A DNA stretch of 26,470 bases from positions 1 through 26,470 of the IMG/VR virus record IMGVR_UViG_3300027976_000183. The stretch is one strand, 5' to 3'. Positions 7,150 to 14,405 of the stretch are shown here, piece by piece. The translations under genes and the position numbers were made by a program. The notes below the pieces were generated by a model. The model had not been told where the DNA came from. It saw only the letters and a program-made list of their open reading frames with translations, and made no database searches. Source of the stretch: a virus. Every line of letters begins with the position of its first letter. Position 1 is the stretch's first letter.

Positions 7150-7194
7150 ATAACACAGAGGGTGAATAAATAAAAAATTTCAGATAGTTAGCTT

Positions 7195-7222
7195 GTGTCA
7201 ACTTTTTCAAAACAGTTGACAC
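7195..7222. repeat. Perfect inverted repeat, GTGTCAAC / GTTGACAC arms
   Basis: Eight-base perfect arms at 7195-7202 and 7215-7222 around a 12-base T- and A-rich centre. It directly touches a second inverted repeat. The arms contain the GTGTCA word that recurs through the region. TTGACA occurs in the right arm on this strand and in the left arm on the other, but no fitting -10 box is present, so a protein-binding site or origin element is preferred over a promoter. Confidence 0.6.
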
Positions 7223-7244
7223 TGTGCTAAAAAATATTAGCACA
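7223..7244. repeat. Perfect inverted repeat, TGTGCTAA / TTAGCACA arms
   Basis: Eight-base perfect arms at 7223-7230 and 7237-7244 around a 6-base centre (AAAATA). It starts at the base after the preceding inverted repeat ends. No T run follows on either strand, so it does not look like a terminator. It could form a small hairpin or bind a dimeric protein. Confidence 0.6.
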
Positions 7245-7482
7245 ATCTATTTTATATGAATTAAAACAGATATTTATATTGGCGGCTAAAATTTATCCTG
7301 TGTCAGTTCCTACCCGTTTTTCATCGCCTCTGAGAGCACTCGCCTCACGGCCATACATCTGCTCTCACCTGGTAGTCTAATACTGGGCTCAGGAATTCAA
7401 GGTGAGTAGCCATTACCCATACCAGTGCATAGCTTGCATATTCCATGTTGGTTTCACTGGCAGGGCTTGCTAAGGATTTCTA

Positions 7483-7788
7483 TCAGATTGGATTATCTTG
7501 GTGCGGCCTGACTAGGTGCAGGGCGCAAAGATGGGACGAACAATTTTTGATCCTCTCATGAGCATCTTCCCAGCCTACGCATTGCTCACACATGGACCGG
7601 ATTAAAAGCTTTTTACTTTTTGTCCCGGTTAGTGCTTTCGTTAGCCTTCCTATATAGCGCGGCGGTACTCTGGTTAAGGCCAGATACTTATTCTCTGGAA
7701 GTCTCTCCTTTAGTGCTATCATTCTATCAGCCTGGTTTTTTTCTGCTATCTGCCGAGATAAGACCGGATCAATTTTCTGCAAAACCAT
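7483..7788 (-). CDS. Small phage protein with C-terminal cysteine cluster
   Basis: A 101-residue leftward gene from ATG 7788, with AAAGGA about 9 bases upstream. The N-terminal two thirds are helical and basic. The C-terminal third has the pattern IRSMCEQCVGWEDAHERIKNC, a later cysteine, then HLVRPHQ: a CxxC pair, a helix, a third and fourth cysteine, and an R-P motif. This resembles the zinc-binding end of small phage proteins in which a CxxC, a glycine and an I-x-x-C are followed by C-x-L and an arginine; their function is unknown to me. The gene is isolated: it converges with the replication operon and is divergent from the methyltransferase gene. Its own transcription unit suggests an accessory or regulatory role. 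Confidence 0.7.
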   Translation of the reverse strand: MVLQKIDPVLSRQIAEKNQADRMIALKERLPENKYLALTRVPPRYIGRLTKALTGTKSKKLLIRSMCEQCVGWEDAHERIKNCSSHLCALHLVRPHQDNPI

Positions 7789-7941
7789 AACTTCAATCCT
7801 TTATAAATTAGTATGTTGAAAACTCTTATTGTTTGTTTTGAATAAAAAGTAAACAGGAAAGTGCTGCCTACTAATTCCTTGACGACATGTTTCAAAAAAG
7901 AGACACTTGGAAAAATCAACTTGACTTCCCCAAAGGACCGC

Positions 7942-9099
7942 ATGGAAATCTCGCACGTCGATATCGACATCCTAATTACTGATCCCGATAATGCTCGCAA
8001 GCACGACGAAAAAAATATCAAAGCAATCATCGGCTCACTAAAAAAGTTTGATCAAGTTGAGCCTCTCGTAGTTCGGCGTCAAAATAATGTTGTGATCGGC
8101 GGCAACGGCAGACTTGAAGCTATGAAGAAAATGGGTATGTCAGAAGTTAGTGTCCACTACGTTGACCTTGATGATCAAAAAGCTAAGGCGCTCGCACTCG
8201 CACTAAACCGCACAAGTGAACTCGCAACATGGGACGACGACATCCTCGGCAAAGCTTTGCAGACTTTACAAGAAGATGGTTTTGACATTGCCGATATCGG
8301 GTTCGATGTTGGCGACTGGGACACACCTGAAAAAGAAGGGCTGAGCGATCCCGATGAGATACCAGAGGTAGCGCAAAACGTGCGCGGTGTACTTCGAGGG
8401 CAGATATGGAGGCTCGGTGAGCACCGGATGATGTGCGGGGATAGCACTAGCAAGGAAGATGTTGAGAGGCTGATGAATGGTGAGAAGGCTGATATGGTTT
8501 TCACTGATCCGCCGTATGGGATAAATGCTCCATGTGATCGCGTGGAGCATCGCGAGACATTTAAGAAACAGGGAATAGCTAAGAACCATAAGTACAGGCA
8601 GATTGAGGGCGATCAGACAACAGAGGTCGCTAATAAGGCGATAGAACTAATGGACGCCGACTGTCTTATTTTATGGGGTGGTAATTACTACGATTTGCCT
8701 CCTTCTCCTTGCTGGATTGTCTGGGACAAAAGAGTTGAAGAAAATCAATCTGATTTGAACAGCGATTGTGAATTGGCCTGGGTGAAACACAAACACAAGG
8801 CTAGTGTGCGAATTTTTCGACACCTTTGGAAAGGTATGATAAGGGCAAGTGAGAAGTCGGAGGCTCGTGTTCACCCTACACAAAAACCAATAGCCTTGGC
8901 TGAATGGTGTTTTGAAAATTACGGCAATCCCAAGTCAGTCGTCGATCTTTTCCTCGGTTCCGGCTCAACACTAATCGCTTGCGAAAAGACAAACCGCAAG
9001 TGCTACGGTTTAGAAATCGATCCTCATTACTGTTCTGTTATCATTGAACGGTGGGAGAAATTCAGCGGGAAGATCGCAACACTAGCTGCAAAGAAGTAA
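7942..9099 (+). CDS. ParB-like domain fused to DNA methyltransferase
   Basis: About 385 residues from ATG 7942, chosen because AAAGGA lies just upstream and the ParB-like fold begins at once (MEISHVDIDILITDPDNARK). Residues 1-100 form a ParB/sulfiredoxin-type domain with the GGNGRLEAMKKMG motif. The methyltransferase follows: motif IV DPPYG (about 189-193) and, near the C-terminus, motif I as LFLGSGSTLIAC plus GLEIDPHYC. DPPY before FxGxG is the order of beta-class N6-adenine or N4-cytosine methyltransferases such as CcrM. An upstream GTG at 7861 would add 27 residues of no evident fold. ParB-methyltransferase fusions are common beside phage terminase genes. No cognate restriction enzyme is nearby, so modification or regulation is likely. 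Target site unknown. Confidence 0.85.
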   Translation: MEISHVDIDILITDPDNARKHDEKNIKAIIGSLKKFDQVEPLVVRRQNNVVIGGNGRLEAMKKMGMSEVSVHYVDLDDQKAKALALALNRTSELATWDDDILGKALQTLQEDGFDIADIGFDVGDWDTPEKEGLSDPDEIPEVAQNVRGVLRGQIWRLGEHRMMCGDSTSKEDVERLMNGEKADMVFTDPPYGINAPCDRVEHRETFKKQGIAKNHKYRQIEGDQTTEVANKAIELMDADCLILWGGNYYDLPPSPCWIVWDKRVEENQSDLNSDCELAWVKHKHKASVRIFRHLWKGMIRASEKSEARVHPTQKPIALAEWCFENYGNPKSVVDLFLGSGSTLIACEKTNRKCYGLEIDPHYCSVIIERWEKFSGKIATLAAKK

Positions 9100-9103
9100 C
9101 AGT

Positions 9104-9457
9104 GTGACCGAAAGACCACAAAATAAAAACCTAAAGCACTTTAAACCCGGCCAGTCAGGTAACATTTCGGGAAGAAAAAAAGGTTTGCTTTCAAAAAGCG
9201 AAGTAGAAGATTTAGTCTCGCGCTGTTTTAATATGACTAAAGTAGAACTAAAAGAACTTATAGATAATCCCAAGAGCAAGATGATTGAGCTACACGTAGC
9301 GTCTATTATCGCTAACGGTATGAAAAAGGGCGAGCTATATAGCTTCGACGGATTACTAAATAGAGTGATCGGAAAAGTTAAAGATGAGATCGCAGTCGAG
9401 AACGCTCATTTTAGTTTGAACTACAAACTAGAAAAGAAATCCGATGATCAAGAGTGA
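9104..9457 (+). CDS. DUF5681-family phage protein
   Basis: A 117-residue basic protein starting at GTG 9104, four bases after the methyltransferase stop. Residues 13-28 (FKPGQSGNISGRKKGL) match the KPGQSGNPxGRPKG signature of DUF5681, a family commonly encoded just upstream of phage terminases and often carrying a DNA-binding look. The rest is helical with a long amphipathic stretch. It overlaps the next gene by 14 bases. Its position suggests a part in packaging, such as an accessory DNA-recognition factor, but the function of the family is not established. The GTG start has only a weak ribosome site, consistent with coupling to the methyltransferase gene. Confidence 0.75.
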   Translation: MTERPQNKNLKHFKPGQSGNISGRKKGLLSKSEVEDLVSRCFNMTKVELKELIDNPKSKMIELHVASIIANGMKKGELYSFDGLLNRVIGKVKDEIAVENAHFSLNYKLEKKSDDQE

Positions 9458-9746
9458 TAGGATTATCGAGCTACTAAAAGAAAATAAACTCTCAAGTAGA
9501 TTGATCGCGAGACAAACAAATAGTTCTGTTCAGTTGGTTCGTAAGTTAAAGAAAGAAATAAATAAGCCTGTTTTACCCGCGAAATACGCACTTAATTTAG
9601 TAATTAGAAATCACATCATGACAGTGCTGGAATTAAATCTGGGAAACAAAACACATACCGCACGAGACCTAGACATATCTCTAAGAACGCTAAGAACTAA
9701 AGTGCAACTCTACCAGAAACAAATTGCTGCCGAGGTTAACGATTGA
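9444..9746 (+). CDS. terS: Probable small terminase subunit (helix-turn-helix protein)
   Basis: A 100-residue, basic, mostly helical protein with two putative DNA-binding helices. The first is near residues 18-37 (LIARQTNSSVQLVRKLKK). The second is a Fis-type helix-turn-helix at about 57-92 (IMTVLELNLGNKTHTARDLDISLRTLRTKVQLY), the pattern seen at the end of Fis and NtrC proteins. It lies immediately before the large terminase gene, overlapping its start, and after a DUF5681 gene, which is the normal place for the DNA-recognition subunit of terminase. The small size and lack of a clear match to known small terminase families leave room for the DUF5681 protein being the functional small subunit instead. 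Confidence 0.55.
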   Translation: MIKSDRIIELLKENKLSSRLIARQTNSSVQLVRKLKKEINKPVLPAKYALNLVIRNHIMTVLELNLGNKTHTARDLDISLRTLRTKVQLYQKQIAAEVND

Positions 9747-11151
9747 AAGTAAAGCTTGCTTACAAAGATTCGTACCCTTCGGATATCAAAAAGATTGCAT
9801 CAACTTAGTTCGCCGCGACTTCGATTACTCAACTGGAAATCTAGAGATACTACTCTCAGGCTCGTATGGATCTGCAAAAAGTATTTTACTCGCGCATCTT
9901 GCTGTATCGCATTGTCTCTCTAACAAACGCGCACATGTGGCTATGGTGCGTCGCGCATTACCTGACATCAAGTCAACTATCTTCCGCGAGATACTGGAAC
10001 ATATCGAAGGCGATTCGAGAGAAGAAAATAAAGAAGGACTTGGTTACTTCTTAAAAGAAGGACGCGACTACAGCGCTAACCATACCAACGCGACGATTCA
10101 GTTTAGTAATGGCTCGGAGATATCGTCGATCTACTGGGCAGATAAAAGATATAAACGCTCAAGGTCTAAATCCTTTTCGATGATTCTTATTGAGGAAGGA
10201 ACAGAAAATAATCAAGATGACAAGGAAGGGTTTGAAGAAATCAAAGCGCGGTTACGCCGAGTAAAAGGCGTATATGAAAACGTTTTGATAGTAGCTACTA
10301 ACCCAGACTCACCCGCGCATTGGCTATATGATTACTTCATTCAGCCAAACATTCACGTCCAACATCCAACCAGATACGTGTTTTATTCCCGCACCGAGGA
10401 TAACCCCTATCTCGATACGATGTACATCAAGGGACTTCGTACCAACATGGACGCGAGGCGGGCGCGCCGCTACCTAGACGGTGAATGGATTGAGATCGGC
10501 AAAGATCAAATCTATTACGCTTACAGCACTGATAACTTCGTACCCGAAACTTACGAGTTTGATAAAGATTTCCCTATTCATATTTCTTGGGACTTTAACA
10601 TTGGGGTAGGCAAACCCTTATCTGCTGTTCTATTTCAGTACATCGACGATACATTTCATTTCGGACGCGAGATAGTAATCGAGGGTATGAGGACCGCCGA
10701 TAGCCTAGATGAAATGGCTAACCGTGGCTTATTAGATATGGAGTGCCCTTACTTCGTAGTGAACGGCGATGCCTCGGGTAAGCATAGGGATACGAGAAAC
10801 AGAAGAGACGACTACGAGATCATCGTGGACTTCTTATCTAACTACAAAACCGAAGCGGGCAAGGCACTCAAGTTTAAAAAGGTAGTGCCGTTATCTAACC
10901 CAACACTCAGGCTAAGGCATAACAAAGTAAACGCCTACTGTAAAAACGCTGAAAACAATGTCCGTCTACTGGTCTACAAAGACTGCCCAACACTCGACAA
11001 AGGTTTCCGGCTTGTGGAGTTACTGAAGAAAGCTTACTATTCTGAAGACGACTCTAAAGACTATCAACACATAACAACGGCAGCAGGCTACGGCATTTAT
11101 GCCGCAACTGTTCTGATGGCTGACCGTAATCAGCGAACAATTCAGCTTTAG
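9724..11151 (+). CDS. terL: Terminase large subunit
   Basis: About 475 residues, the packaging motor and nuclease. ATPase domain: FGYQKD near residue 19, Walker A SGSYGSAKS (45-53), RRALPDIKSTIF, Walker B SMILIEE (152-158) with catalytic glutamate, and coupling motif VATNPDSPAH. Nuclease domain: ISWDFNIG (first aspartate), VVNGDASGKHRDT (second) and a C-terminal region ending with TAAGYGIYAA. The layout matches RNaseH-like terminase nucleases of siphoviruses. The start is uncertain. TTG 9724 has no clear ribosome site. ATT 9742 sits 6 bases after GAGG (9732-9735) and overlaps the stop of the upstream gene. Either choice leaves the conserved domain intact. Confidence 0.93.
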   Translation: MLPRLTIESKACLQRFVPFGYQKDCINLVRRDFDYSTGNLEILLSGSYGSAKSILLAHLAVSHCLSNKRAHVAMVRRALPDIKSTIFREILEHIEGDSREENKEGLGYFLKEGRDYSANHTNATIQFSNGSEISSIYWADKRYKRSRSKSFSMILIEEGTENNQDDKEGFEEIKARLRRVKGVYENVLIVATNPDSPAHWLYDYFIQPNIHVQHPTRYVFYSRTEDNPYLDTMYIKGLRTNMDARRARRYLDGEWIEIGKDQIYYAYSTDNFVPETYEFDKDFPIHISWDFNIGVGKPLSAVLFQYIDDTFHFGREIVIEGMRTADSLDEMANRGLLDMECPYFVVNGDASGKHRDTRNRRDDYEIIVDFLSNYKTEAGKALKFKKVVPLSNPTLRLRHNKVNAYCKNAENNVRLLVYKDCPTLDKGFRLVELLKKAYYSEDDSKDYQHITTAAGYGIYAATVLMADRNQRTIQL

Positions 11152-11159
11152 GATTTAAA

Positions 11160-12566
11160 ATGGATATTGCTAGCCTAGTCGGCGAAGTGAAAAAATACGA
11201 TGACTACCTACATCACAACTACGAGTTATATAATATTTATAATGGTTCTCTGCTCCCATATGTGGAAGCCGAGTTAGCTAGGCAGTTATCGCCTCAGAGC
11301 TATGAGCAAGCACAGTTTAGAATCCCGCCGATCAACATGCTCAAACGAATCATGGATAAGCTATCTAAGGTTTACGCAAACCCGCCGCAACGGATAGTGG
11401 AAGGCAGCGATTCAGAAAAAGAATTATTCGATTGGTACTCAAAGAGTTTTAAGATCGATCAAAACATGGGTATGGCTAACGCCTACTTCAATCTAACTAA
11501 GCGCGCACTACTGGAACCATACCTATACAAACCTGATGCAATGAAGCCTGGTATCCCTAAGCTAAGAATCATCCCTTCTCACAGGGTTTTAGTTATCTCT
11601 CACGATAAATCTGATCCGACAATTCCCTCGGTAGTAGTTACCTACGAAGGCAAGTACCAGGCAACACCAACCGGCCAAGCTAGGAGATACTTCAAGGCGA
11701 CCTCAGCAAGTAACTTTATTTATTTCGATGAAGATAAGCGCAACATTACCGCACTATATGCACCTGAAAATAACCAGGATGGTGTTAACTTCTACGGCGC
11801 GATCCCATACGTTTATATGAACCGCTCCCCTGATAGCATAATGCCTACTCAGGACACTGATACTAAGCGTATGGCAATCTTAATTCCTACCCTGTTAGCT
11901 GATACAAATTACGCGAGCATGTTCCAAGCCTTCTCGATTCTTTACGGTATCGATGTCTCGGATCAAGGTCTGAAGATGGCACCGAACGCTTTCTGGACTT
12001 TCAAATCTGAAATGGGAATAGAATCTAAACCGCAAATCGGTTCGATCAAACCTGAAATGGATGTCGACGGTTCCCTAAACCTAATCGCTTCGCAGCTTGC
12101 TTTCTGGCTTAACTCACGCGGGGTACGTCCGGGATCAATCGGTGATATCAACGGGACAAACTTCTCATCTGGTATTTCAAAGATGATCGATGAGGCAGAT
12201 ACCGCCGATGACCGCAAAGAGCAAGTGCCTTACTTCAAACATGCTGAGGAAGAACTATGGGACTTAGTACTGCACAAAATGCATCCTATCTGGTCAAATC
12301 TTGGACTGATAGAAAACCGCACGTTCTACCGTCCGACCTCAACTGTAACGGTTAAATTTCCTGAACAGCTATCGATGCAAAAACGAAGTGAGCTAGTAAA
12401 AGAATCGATCGAGGAACTTAAGGCTGGTCTCACTACCAAAAAGATTGTGCTTAAAAAGCTTAACCCAGAAATGACTGACGAAGATATTGATCAGCTACTT
12501 AGCGAGATCGACACCAACGAGGTAATTAACATTGGCGTGGATGAAAACGAAAATAGAATTACCTGA
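11160..12566 (+). CDS. Portal protein (SPP1 gp6-like)
   Basis: A 468-residue protein directly after the large terminase, with AGGA 6 bases before ATG 11160. The N-terminal region (YDDYLHHNYELYNIYNGS, then PPINMLKRIMDKLSKVYANPP) is typical of phage portal proteins of the SPP1/HK97-like group. A middle strand-rich crown or wing region follows, and the C-terminal helical segment (KSELVKESIEELKAGLTTKK then MTDEDIDQLLSEI) matches the stem-to-tail part of these portals. Twelve copies should form the ring through which DNA enters and leaves the capsid. The gene ends 35 bases inside the next one. Confidence 0.85.
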   Translation: MDIASLVGEVKKYDDYLHHNYELYNIYNGSLLPYVEAELARQLSPQSYEQAQFRIPPINMLKRIMDKLSKVYANPPQRIVEGSDSEKELFDWYSKSFKIDQNMGMANAYFNLTKRALLEPYLYKPDAMKPGIPKLRIIPSHRVLVISHDKSDPTIPSVVVTYEGKYQATPTGQARRYFKATSASNFIYFDEDKRNITALYAPENNQDGVNFYGAIPYVYMNRSPDSIMPTQDTDTKRMAILIPTLLADTNYASMFQAFSILYGIDVSDQGLKMAPNAFWTFKSEMGIESKPQIGSIKPEMDVDGSLNLIASQLAFWLNSRGVRPGSIGDINGTNFSSGISKMIDEADTADDRKEQVPYFKHAEEELWDLVLHKMHPIWSNLGLIENRTFYRPTSTVTVKFPEQLSMQKRSELVKESIEELKAGLTTKKIVLKKLNPEMTDEDIDQLLSEIDTNEVINIGVDENENRIT

Positions 12567-12936
12567 TGACCTAGACCTATCTAAAGATGACCGAGACGTT
12601 ATCGCTGAAAACATCTTGGAATACATCAGAGATAGAACATTGTCAGGGGTAGGTATCAAGTCAGGTAGGCGCTTTAACTTCCCTGCCTACTCTGATTCTT
12701 ACGTCAAGTCAGCAGTCTTTAAGAGGGCAGGTAAATCAGCGGGCGAAATAAACCTAAAGCTATCGGGCGAGATGTTAGATGAGCTAAGGATTTTGTCAGC
12801 ACGTGGAAATAATATCCTGATCGGGTTTGAAAACGGCACCCTGTCAAATGACAAAGCAGATGGTAATAGCAAAACCCGTCCGTTTCTTGGTATAAACAAG
12901 GGAGAACTACAAGACATACTGAGGGAGTTTAAATGA
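12532..12936 (+). CDS. Neck / tail-completion-like protein, first of two related copies
   Basis: About 134 residues from TTG 12532, which lies 9 bases after GAGG; ATG 12541 is the alternative start, 18 bases from that site. Visible features: a helical N-terminus, RTLSGVGIKSG near residue 40, a basic middle, LKLSGEMLDELRIL near 85, and a C-terminal RPFLGINKGEL. The pattern (R-T-x-S-G, S-G-x-M-L, late R-P-F) is shared with the gene at 13290 and resembles phage virion morphogenesis or tail-completion proteins of the HK97 gp10 type, known to act at the head-tail joint. It overlaps the portal gene by 35 bases, which suggests tight coupling. The placement before the scaffold is somewhat early for a neck gene. 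Confidence 0.6.
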   Translation: MAWMKTKIELPDDLDLSKDDRDVIAENILEYIRDRTLSGVGIKSGRRFNFPAYSDSYVKSAVFKRAGKSAGEINLKLSGEMLDELRILSARGNNILIGFENGTLSNDKADGNSKTRPFLGINKGELQDILREFK

Positions 12937-13100
12937 CGTGCGGCGAATGCATTTACTTTGTTGATTTTTTTTGCCGTAGGTATCCGCCGACCATCACAGT
13001 TGTACACGATCCCGATGACGGGTTCACGCCATGCGTGGGTTTTCCTACAGTGGAAAAAGATGAATGGTGCGGCGAATTTAAATCAGACAAAAATCACTAA
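12933..13100 (+). CDS. 55-residue cysteine-rich protein
   Basis: Starts at ATG 12933 in an ATGA overlap with the preceding gene and ends at TAA 13098-13100, overlapping the next start by one base. The product opens MTCGECIYFVDFFCRRYPPT and ends with DEWCGEFKSD; five cysteines in all (residues 3, 6, 14, 34, 46). The CxxC-yF, CRRYPP and WCGEF elements recur in small zinc-binding proteins I associate with phage late regions, but no function is known to me. The exact overlaps at both ends and the conserved-looking pattern argue strongly that it is a real gene. Confidence 0.7.
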   Translation: MTCGECIYFVDFFCRRYPPTITVVHDPDDGFTPCVGFPTVEKDEWCGEFKSDKNH

Positions 13101-13297
13101 TGGAAGTATTTGAAAACGACTTCCTAGATTTCTACAAAGACTGTTTATACGAGTGCTGCACTGACACGCTGGCTCATAAGTTAGCTTGTGAATATGTTGC
13201 GGGTAAGTTCGGGATGACTAAAGAAAAGGCGCAATCTATTTTGGATTATCTTGGCTATCACTTACCGCCGACTAAATGGACTAGTAGCTATGAGTAG
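13100..13297 (+). CDS. Small helical protein of unknown function
   Basis: A 65-residue protein, acidic at the N-terminus (MEVFENDFLDFYKDCLYECC) and largely helical up to KEKAQSILDYLGY, with three cysteines in the first part and one more near residue 30. The ATG overlaps the stop of the cysteine-rich gene by one base, and its own end overlaps the start of the next morphogenesis gene at 13290. It sits among overlapping head and neck genes, so a minor structural or assembly role is possible. No family is recognised. Confidence 0.6.
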   Translation: MEVFENDFLDFYKDCLYECCTDTLAHKLACEYVAGKFGMTKEKAQSILDYLGYHLPPTKWTSSYE

Positions 13298-13754
13298 TTT
13301 TGATAAGGGCGTAGCAAATTTTACGAGCAAGCTGAAGTCAGTAATCAAAGACGCTAACCGTAGCGGTATTCTAGTTATAGGTAATATCGCAATCGATATC
13401 ATTAGGCGGCGTACTCGGTCAGGTAAGGGAGTGAGCGGTGATAGCAAGATAAAACTCAAACCATTGTCCAAGACATATATCAAGTTTCGGCAGAAAAACT
13501 CTGGCAGGTTATCGCCGTTTGCCTCGGCTCGTAAATCAAACCTAACCTTTTCAGGTAAGATGCTAAACGGTTTAGTGCGTGTAAAAACTCAAAAAGGTAT
13601 CATTATTACATTCGACACCAATAGAAATAAAGAAGTAGCGGGACACGTATCAGAGACCAGGCCGTTCATGGACTTGGCAAGCGATGAGGTTGCAGAGGTC
13701 GCAAAGACTTTTAGGAAATATTTTTCGGCTCTTGTCAAATCAAAAACTAAATGA
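13290..13754 (+). CDS. Neck / tail-completion-like protein, second of two related copies
   Basis: About 154 residues from ATG 13290, preferred over TTG 13251 because the fold begins with SSFDKGVANFTSKLKSV. The features parallel the gene at 12532: a long N-terminal helix, RTRSGKG, basic K-rich middle (KPLSKTYIKFRQKN), SGKMLNGLVRVK near residue 105, and RPFMDLASDEV near the C-terminus. This arrangement matches HK97 gp10 / virion morphogenesis proteins that act at the head-tail joint. Start and upstream stop overlap by 8 bases; the ribosome site is weak, suggesting coupling. The resemblance to the 12532 product suggests an old tandem duplication. Confidence 0.65.
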   Translation: MSSFDKGVANFTSKLKSVIKDANRSGILVIGNIAIDIIRRRTRSGKGVSGDSKIKLKPLSKTYIKFRQKNSGRLSPFASARKSNLTFSGKMLNGLVRVKTQKGIIITFDTNRNKEVAGHVSETRPFMDLASDEVAEVAKTFRKYFSALVKSKTK

Positions 13755-13778
13755 TCTAATCAAAGGAGATTTCAGAGT

Positions 13779-14405
13779 ATGAGTACGCCAACCGATCCCA
13801 GTGGGATCATCCCGCCAATCGTTTCCAGTGGAGATGATCCGGCCAAAAAAGATGTAGTCGCTTACGAAACTCATCAAAAACTATTAGCAGAGAAAAAACG
13901 GACTGCCGAAAGAAACTCTCAGCTTGAGAGTGAGCTAGCAGAAATCAAAGCGCGAGAATCCCAGCGGGAAACCACTGAACTAGAGCGTCAAAAAGATTTC
14001 GAGAAGTTGGCTCAGGTCAGGGATGAGCAACTTAAGGCAGCTAACGAGAAACTTTCTGCAATAGAAAATGAGCGAGTAGTAGCTAAGAAACTAGACGCTT
14101 TTTTAAAAACGCTTGGCGGGGAATTGCCGCAACACTACTGGGACTTAATACCGTTAGATCAAATCATCTTAGACCCAACAACTAAGATGGTAGATGAGAT
14201 GACAGTAGCAAAAACAGTAGAGGCATATCGTAAGACATTTCCCGAAACCATTAAGGTAGCGGGCGGTCAAAACAATATGCCAAGTAACGCGCCGCAAGGT
14301 AACCCAAACTCTAAAATGGACTATGAAGCGTGGAAGTCTCTTAAGCATAACGATCCGGTAAAATGGTCTGCCGTGCGAGAGGGACGTGTAACAATACCAA
14401 AATAA
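13779..14405 (+). CDS. Capsid scaffolding protein
   Basis: A 208-residue highly charged protein with a very strong ribosome site (AAAGGAGAT) before ATG 13779. A proline-rich start (SGIIPPIVSSGDD) is followed by a long coiled-coil region at about residues 25-110, rich in E, K, Q and R. A more globular segment (LKTLGGELPQHYWDLIPLDQI) and a C-terminal tail ending in basic residues come after. Coiled-coil, charged composition and position immediately before the major capsid gene are the usual signs of a phage scaffold, which assembles inside the procapsid and then leaves. No protease gene is visible nearby, so the scaffold may leave intact. Confidence 0.75.
   Translation: MSTPTDPSGIIPPIVSSGDDPAKKDVVAYETHQKLLAEKKRTAERNSQLESELAEIKARESQRETTELERQKDFEKLAQVRDEQLKAANEKLSAIENERVVAKKLDAFLKTLGGELPQHYWDLIPLDQIILDPTTKMVDEMTVAKTVEAYRKTFPETIKVAGGQNNMPSNAPQGNPNSKMDYEAWKSLKHNDPVKWSAVREGRVTIPK

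Larger units (their letters stand above)
6960..7482. other. Noncoding region between convergent genes; candidate replication origin
   Basis: This 523-bp stretch holds no credible gene on either strand. Contents in order: GACACA at 6963-6968 and ACACAC words; a factor-independent terminator at 7004-7036; TGTGTC at 7036-7041 and 7044-7049; a tract from 7075 to 7153 containing no cytosine on this strand, including (AT)6 and (ATT)6; another TGTGTC at 7194-7199; two abutting inverted repeats at 7195-7222 and 7223-7244; an A+T-rich segment; TGTGTC at 7299-7304; then about 170 bp of mixed composition with weak dyads, such as CTCACCT paired with AGGTGAG. Repeated short words, an easily melted tract and hairpins next to the primase-helicase gene are what a phage origin looks like. 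This is inference; no family match is claimed. Confidence 0.45.

Noticed and set aside
7147-7155. Minus-strand extended -10 box TGTTATAAT at the end of the microsatellite
   Set aside because: The -10 match is perfect, but it arises from a simple repeat, has no fitting -35 element and no leftward gene ahead of it.
7345-7446. Minus-strand frame of 33 codons in the noncoding block, beginning MEYASYALVW
   Set aside because: It looks somewhat protein-like but has no ribosome site upstream, and it lies in an otherwise gene-free region. It was not called.
7310-7482. Possible tRNA or structured RNA in the right part of the noncoding block
   Set aside because: No acceptor stem, T-arm or anticodon arm could be assembled; dyads such as CTCACCT with AGGTGAG are short and widely spaced.
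7887-7990. Plus-strand ATG 7887 opening a frame of about 31 codons before the methyltransferase
   Set aside because: No ribosome site, and it overlaps the well-supported methyltransferase start in another frame.
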